NCBI RefSeq assembly: GCF_025808395.1
Contig: NZ_CP075524.1
Location: 248,001-312,000 of the forward strand
From: Microcella sp.
GTDB taxonomy: Bacteria; Actinomycetota; Actinomycetes; Actinomycetales; Microbacteriaceae
Direction of reading: 5' to 3'
Length of the DNA: 64,000 nt
Of this stretch, positions 58,733 to 64,000 are shown piece after piece. How positions within the stretch are numbered: position 1 is the first letter of the stretch; every line of letters begins with the position of its first letter. The translations under genes and the position numbers were made by a program. A model generated the notes under the pieces. The model had not been told where the DNA came from. It ran no database searches and saw only the letters and a program-made list of their open reading frames with translations.

Positions 58733-59202
58733 CTCAGTCACCCTCGCGCCCCTCGAGCGCGGCGCCCGCCCTGCGCCTGTCGCTGATCTACGGCGGCGCC
58801 CTGACATTCGCCATCGCGATCATCGGCAGCGTGGTCGGGGCGCTCGTCGCCGACCTGCCAGGGCTGCTGAGCGCGCTCATCGGCGCCGGGATGGCGTTCG
58901 TGTTTCTCGGCCTGACCGCGGCGAGCATCCTCATCGCTGATCGGGTGACCGGCAGCGATCTGCTGTCTCCTGCCTACTTCGGCATCGTGATCGGATCGTG
59001 GGTGCTCAAGTTCATCGCGTTCCTCGCCCTCGTCATCACGCTGCGCGATGCGCCATTCGTGCAGCCGACGGTGCTCTTCATTACGCTCGTCGTCGCCGTC
59101 GTCGGTGGGCTCGTGACCGACATCATCGCAGTCAGCCGATCGCGCGTGCCCTACGTGAGCGACGTGCGGCTGCCGAGCAAAGATGAGATTCCCGACCTCT
59201 GA
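58729..59202 (+). CDS. AtpI-like membrane protein upstream of ATP synthase
   Basis: A 157-residue protein with four hydrophobic spans (residues 18-140), the topology of AtpI/F0 assembly proteins, encoded immediately before atpB. ATG 58729 follows CGGAGG (58716-58721). Sequence conservation of AtpI is low, so the assignment rests on size, topology and position. It overlaps the WecA stop by 4 bases. The final residues RVPYVSDVRLPSKDEIPDL are a cytosolic tail. Confidence 0.7.
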   Translation: MTQSPSRPSSAAPALRLSLIYGGALTFAIAIIGSVVGALVADLPGLLSALIGAGMAFVFLGLTAASILIADRVTGSDLLSPAYFGIVIGSWVLKFIAFLALVITLRDAPFVQPTVLFITLVVAVVGGLVTDIIAVSRSRVPYVSDVRLPSKDEIPDL

Positions 59203-59242
59203 TCTCGAGCAGCCGCGGTTCATCGGCACCCCGTTCTGTTGG

Positions 59243-59248
59243 TAGGGT
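59243..59248 (+). promoter_or_regulatory. -10 element TAGGGT upstream of the atp operon
   Basis: TAGGGT with a weak -35 TTCATC at 59219-59224 (18-base spacer). It predicts a leader of about 40 bases before atpB; the 59203-59293 gap holds no other recognisable signal. Confidence 0.4.
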
Positions 59249-59293
59249 GGAGGTACCGCCGCCGATCGCCGCGAAACTTTCTCGTTCGCCCCG

Positions 59294-60136
59294 ATGCTGG
59301 AGACTCCCCTGAGCGCTGCTGCCCTGATCCCCATCCTCGCTCTTGCGACGGTTCCCACCTCTGACGCCCCCGAATTCAAGGGGCCGTCGATTCTCGACTT
59401 CTTCCCTCCCGCGATCTTCTTCGAGGGCAGCCAGTTCTTCGAGATGAACCGCATCATGCTGCTGCGCCTGGTCATCGTGGCGGTCATCTTCTTGATGTTC
59501 TACCTCGGCACGCGCAAGATGCAGCTCATCCCCGGCCGCTTCCAGGGAACCATCGAGCTCGGCCTCGAGTTCGTGCGCAAGAGCATCGTCGAAGACCTGC
59601 TCGGCAAGAAAGACGGGCAGCGTTTCCTGCCGCTGATCACCACGATCTTCTTCCTCGTGCTGTTCATGAACATCACGGGCATCGTTCCCGGCATCAACAT
59701 CGCCGGAACCTCGGTGGTCGGCCTTCCGCTCGTGCTCGCCGTCGCGGCCTACATCGCGTTCGTCTGGGCAGGCCTGCGCAAGCACCCGTGGACCTTCTTG
59801 CGCAACGCGCTCTTCCCGCCCGGCGTGCCGTGGCCGCTCTACGTCATCGTCACGCCGATCGAGTTCATCTCGCTGTTCATCCTGCGGCCCGTGACGCTCA
59901 CACTTCGTCTGCTCATGAACATGATCGTGGGCCACCTGCTGCTCGTGCTGTTCTTCTCGGCGACGGCCTTCTTCATGGTCGAGCTGGGCGGCTGGTGGAT
60001 CGCCGCGAGCGCCGTGACCCTGGCCTTCGGCACCGCATTCACGTTCTTCGAGATTCTCATCGCCGTGCTGCAGGCCTACATCTTCGCCCTCTTGACCACT
60101 GTCTACATCCAGCTCGCGCTGGCAGACGAGCACTAA
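59294..60136 (+). CDS. atpB: ATP synthase F0 subunit a
   Basis: A 280-residue membrane subunit forming the two half-channels against the c-ring. The essential arginine lies in RPVTLTLRLLMNMIVGHLL; other family blocks are RFLPLITTIFFLVLFMNITGIVPG and the C-terminal ILIAVLQAYIFALLTTVYI. The N-terminus up to about residue 25 is variable; ATG 59294 is the only start giving the full PSILDFFPPAIFFEG segment, though no strong ribosome-binding site precedes it. Confidence 0.94.
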   Translation: MLETPLSAAALIPILALATVPTSDAPEFKGPSILDFFPPAIFFEGSQFFEMNRIMLLRLVIVAVIFLMFYLGTRKMQLIPGRFQGTIELGLEFVRKSIVEDLLGKKDGQRFLPLITTIFFLVLFMNITGIVPGINIAGTSVVGLPLVLAVAAYIAFVWAGLRKHPWTFLRNALFPPGVPWPLYVIVTPIEFISLFILRPVTLTLRLLMNMIVGHLLLVLFFSATAFFMVELGGWWIAASAVTLAFGTAFTFFEILIAVLQAYIFALLTTVYIQLALADEH

Positions 60137-60192
60137 CGACCCTCCGAGCGCGCACCCGCACGCTCGGTTTCGATACGGAAGGAAACACCCTC

Positions 60193-60429
60193 GTGGACGC
60201 AAACACGGTTCTCGCCGAGATCAACGGCAACATCGCAACCGTCGGTTACGGCCTCTCAGCCATCGGTGCCGGTATCGGCGTCGGCCTGGTCGTCGGCAAG
60301 ACGATCGAATCGGTCGCGCGCCAGCCTGAACTGCAGGGCCGCCTCACGGTGCTCATGTACATCGGTATCGCCTTCACCGAAGCCCTCGCGTTCATCGGTA
60401 TCGCGACGTACTTCATCTTCACCAACTAA
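60193..60429 (+). CDS. atpE: ATP synthase F0 subunit c
   Basis: A 78-residue hairpin proteolipid. Glycine motif GAGIGVGLVVG in helix 1, polar loop RQPELQ, and the ion-carrying Glu63 in GIAFTEALAFIG of helix 2. Surrounding residues lack the Na+-coordination set, so it is proton-translocating by inference. GTG 60193 has AAGGA 9 bases upstream. Uses more third-position T than neighbours, as highly expressed genes often do. Confidence 0.95.
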   Translation: MDANTVLAEINGNIATVGYGLSAIGAGIGVGLVVGKTIESVARQPELQGRLTVLMYIGIAFTEALAFIGIATYFIFTN

Positions 60430-60440
60430 GAGAGCCCCTC

Positions 60441-60998
60441 ATGCTCGCAGAGCTCATTGTCGCCGCTGACGAAGCGCCGAACCCGCTGATTCCGGCGTGG
60501 TACGACATCGTCTACTCGCTGGTCCCGTTCATTCTCGTCCTGCTGCTGTTCTGGCGCGTCGTGCTGCCCCGCATGCAGCGAGTGCTCGACGAGCGTGCCG
60601 CACTCATCGAGGGCGGCATCGAGAAGGCCGAGTCGGCTCAGGCCGAGGCGAAGGCCGCGCTCGAGGAGTACAACAAGCTACTCGCCGAGGGCCGGGCCGA
60701 AGCGGCCAAGATTCGTGAACAGGCTCGCGCCGAGGGCGGCGTCATCCTGGCCGAGCTCAAAGAGCAGGCGCAGGCCGAGGCAGCCCGCATCACCGCGACC
60801 GCTCAACAGCAGATCGAGGCCGAGCGCCAGGCGGCGCTCGTCTCGCTGCGCGCAGAGGTCGGTTCGCTCGCACTCGACCTCGCGAGCGGCGTGATCGGCG
60901 AATCGCTCAGCGATGACAAGCGCGCGACCTCGCTCGTCGACCGCTTCTTGGCAGACCTCGAGAACGACTCGGCGCGCTCGACGAAGGCGGTCAAGTAG
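60441..60998 (+). CDS. atpF: ATP synthase F0 subunit b
   Basis: A 185-residue stator subunit: one N-terminal span (YDIVYSLVPFILVLLLFWRVVLP) then a long Ala/Glu/Gln-rich coiled coil (about residues 50-150). It is a normal stand-alone b, not fused to delta as in mycobacteria. Ends 2 bases before atpH. Confidence 0.94.
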   Translation: MLAELIVAADEAPNPLIPAWYDIVYSLVPFILVLLLFWRVVLPRMQRVLDERAALIEGGIEKAESAQAEAKAALEEYNKLLAEGRAEAAKIREQARAEGGVILAELKEQAQAEAARITATAQQQIEAERQAALVSLRAEVGSLALDLASGVIGESLSDDKRATSLVDRFLADLENDSARSTKAVK

Positions 60999-61000
60999 CG

Positions 61001-61792
61001 ATGGGTTCTGCAACGCGCAGCGCTCTCGACTCGGCGCGCACCGCTCTCTCCGCCGCGAAGGGTGTCACCCTCGCCACCGGTGAAGAGCTGCTCGCCGCCG
61101 CGAGAACGATCGGCGGCTCTCCGCAGCTGCTGAGTGCGCTGTCGAACCCGTCGAGTGACGCGAAGGGCACCACGACCCTCATCGACACCGTGTTCGCTGA
61201 GCTCTCGAAGCCCGCTCGCGATCTGCTGCACGGCATGGTGGCGAGCCGCTGGTCGAGCGGCAACGACCTGCTGGCAGGCATCGAAGAGATCGGCATCAGG
61301 GCCATCGCCGCGTCGGCGCCGGCATCGAGCACGATCGAGGCAGAACTGTTCGAATTCGGCCGTGCCGTGACGTCGGATGCTGAGCTCGAGCTCGCCATCG
61401 GCAGCAAGCGCGGCGCGGCAGAGTCGAAGCTCGCGCTCGTGACCGAGCTGCTCGGCCGCAAGGCCTCGGCTGAGGCGCTCGCGATCGCCGGCCACCTCGT
61501 GCAACAGCCGCGCGGTCGCCGCATCGGTGAGCTCGTGCGCGGCGCCGCGAGCACGGTCGCCGACACCGCCGGCAAGGGCATCGCGACGGTGACCGTCGCC
61601 GCCCCGCTCTCGGCGGCGCAGCGCAAGAACGTGTCAGAGACCATCACGAGCCGCTATGGCCGTGAGCACGTCATCAACCAGATCGTCGACCCCGCCCTCG
61701 TGGGCGGCGTGCGCGTGCAGGTCGGCGACGAAGTCACCGACGGCAGCATCGCCGCACGATTGACCGAACTGAAGCTTCAGCTGGCCGGCTAG
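61001..61792 (+). CDS. atpH: ATP synthase F1 subunit delta
   Basis: A 263-residue subunit, longer than the ~180 residues of proteobacterial delta, as is usual in actinobacteria. The C-terminal half has the OSCP-type signature: ITSRYGREHVINQIVDPALVGGVRVQVGDEVTDGSI in two parts. ATG 61001 begins MGSATRSALD. It links the b stator to the alpha3beta3 head. Confidence 0.93.
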   Translation: MGSATRSALDSARTALSAAKGVTLATGEELLAAARTIGGSPQLLSALSNPSSDAKGTTTLIDTVFAELSKPARDLLHGMVASRWSSGNDLLAGIEEIGIRAIAASAPASSTIEAELFEFGRAVTSDAELELAIGSKRGAAESKLALVTELLGRKASAEALAIAGHLVQQPRGRRIGELVRGAASTVADTAGKGIATVTVAAPLSAAQRKNVSETITSRYGREHVINQIVDPALVGGVRVQVGDEVTDGSIAARLTELKLQLAG

Positions 61793-61852
61793 GCACAGCG
61801 CACCACACACCAGCCGAGGGCCGGCACGGCACTCGAACGAAAAGGGAAGAAC

Positions 61853-63487
<1,635 letters not shown>

Positions 63488-63565
63488 GGCGGGCGCGCTG
63501 AGCGCGCCCCATCCACTCGCCCAGAACGTTCACGACAGCACCGACCAAGAAACGGAAACCAGCAC

Positions 63566-64000
63566 ATGGGAGCGCAACTTCGGGTCTACCGGCAGAAGAT
63601 TCGTTCTGCCCAGACGACCAAGAAGATCACGCGCGCGATGGAGCTCATCTCCGCCTCGCGGATTCAGAAGGCGCAAGCGCGCATGGCGGCCTCGGGGCCG
63701 TACGCTCGCGCCGTGACGCGAGCGGTCTCGGCCGTCGCGACGTACTCGAACGTCGATCACGTGCTGACCACTGAGCGCGAGAACCCGACGCGAGCCGCCG
63801 TCGTCGTCTTCACCTCAGACCGAGGCCTCGCGGGTGCCTTCAGCTCGCAGGCGATTCGCGAGGCGAACGAGTTGCGCACGCGACTCGAAGACGAGGGTCG
63901 CGAGGTCGTGAACTACGTCGTCGGCCGCAAAGCGGTGTCGTACTACGCATTCCGCCGCCGCGCCGTCGAGAAGCAGTGGACGGGCAACACCGACCAGCCC
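63566..64000 (+). CDS. atpG: ATP synthase F1 subunit gamma, N-terminal part
   Basis: The first 145 codons of the rotor shaft subunit, cut by the right edge. MGAQLRVYRQKIRSAQTTKK, ITRAMELISASRIQKAQARM and FTSDRGLAGAFSSQA are standard gamma blocks, including the N-terminal helix of the central coiled coil. ATG 63566. atpD and atpC should follow outside the window. Confidence 0.95.
   Translation, partial: MGAQLRVYRQKIRSAQTTKKITRAMELISASRIQKAQARMAASGPYARAVTRAVSAVATYSNVDHVLTTERENPTRAAVVVFTSDRGLAGAFSSQAIREANELRTRLEDEGREVVNYVVGRKAVSYYAFRRRAVEKQWTGNTDQP

Overview
The window is a compact, high-GC chromosome segment of an actinobacterium. The gene order suggests Microbacteriaceae or a close relative; this is an inference from gene families and synteny, not a database match. 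Supporting signs are a SigR/RsrA thiol-stress pair next to aroA, a Kgd-type fused 2-oxoglutarate dehydrogenase, a GuaB1-type IMPDH paralogue, GTP-dependent PEP carboxykinase, and the order argS-lysA-hom-thrC-thrB-rho-prfA-prmC-sua5-wecA-atp. Coding density is very high: no gene-free stretch reaches 300 bases (the longest are about 170), and many adjacent genes overlap by 4 to 8 bases. I see no insertion sequence, prophage, CRISPR array or other sign of recent transfer.

Layout. 1-5.3 kb: start of aroA, sigR-rsrA, then on the minus strand kgd with a small conserved protein behind it. 5.4-9.3 kb: guaB1 and two CNNM/CorC-type transporter genes, preceded by a short proline-rich leader ORF. 9.3-13 kb: an Old Yellow Enzyme with a SigR-type promoter, then nnrD, a GT87-like membrane protein and a thiamine-binding-family protein. 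13-17 kb (minus): response regulator, membrane protein, histidine kinase and a lipoprotein. 17-20.8 kb (minus): metX, metY and an acyltransferase. 20.8-27.4 kb: SDR, MFS transporter, ung, GNAT, and an amidase flanked by two similar lipoproteins. 27.4-36.3 kb (minus): an HExxH protein, a disulfide-oxidoreductase-like flavoprotein, an enoyl-CoA hydratase, an arginase-family protein, a membrane acyltransferase, PspA, a TPM-domain protein, and an ECF sigma factor with a membrane partner. 36.4-43.2 kb: a membrane protein, pckG divergent from a RamB-like regulator, a RimK-like ligase divergent from its zinc/aspartic protease partner, tRNA-Arg(CCG) and a transglutaminase-like protein. 43.2-64 kb: the housekeeping run argS to atpG (cut by the window end).

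How it works together. The threonine/lysine branch (lysA, hom, thrC, thrB) and the methionine branch (metX, metY) share aspartate-family precursors. kgd and pckG, with its RamB-like regulator, sit at the TCA/gluconeogenesis node. The rho-prfA-prmC-sua5 block handles transcription termination, translation termination and tRNA modification ahead of the ATP synthase operon.

Regulation is unusually legible. At least a dozen genes carry a TAnnnT hexamer only 6 to 9 bases before an ATG or GTG, the mark of leaderless mRNAs. Two exact GGAAT-N18-GTT elements mark a thiol-stress regulon (sigR itself and the flavin oxidoreductase). The most novel candidate is the 29-codon leader ORF at 6857-6946. It begins MEPP, contains PDEP, appears to be leaderless, and overlaps the start of a CNNM/CorC-type Mg2+ transporter gene. 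It could be an actinobacterial analogue of MgtL-type Mg2+-sensing leader peptides.
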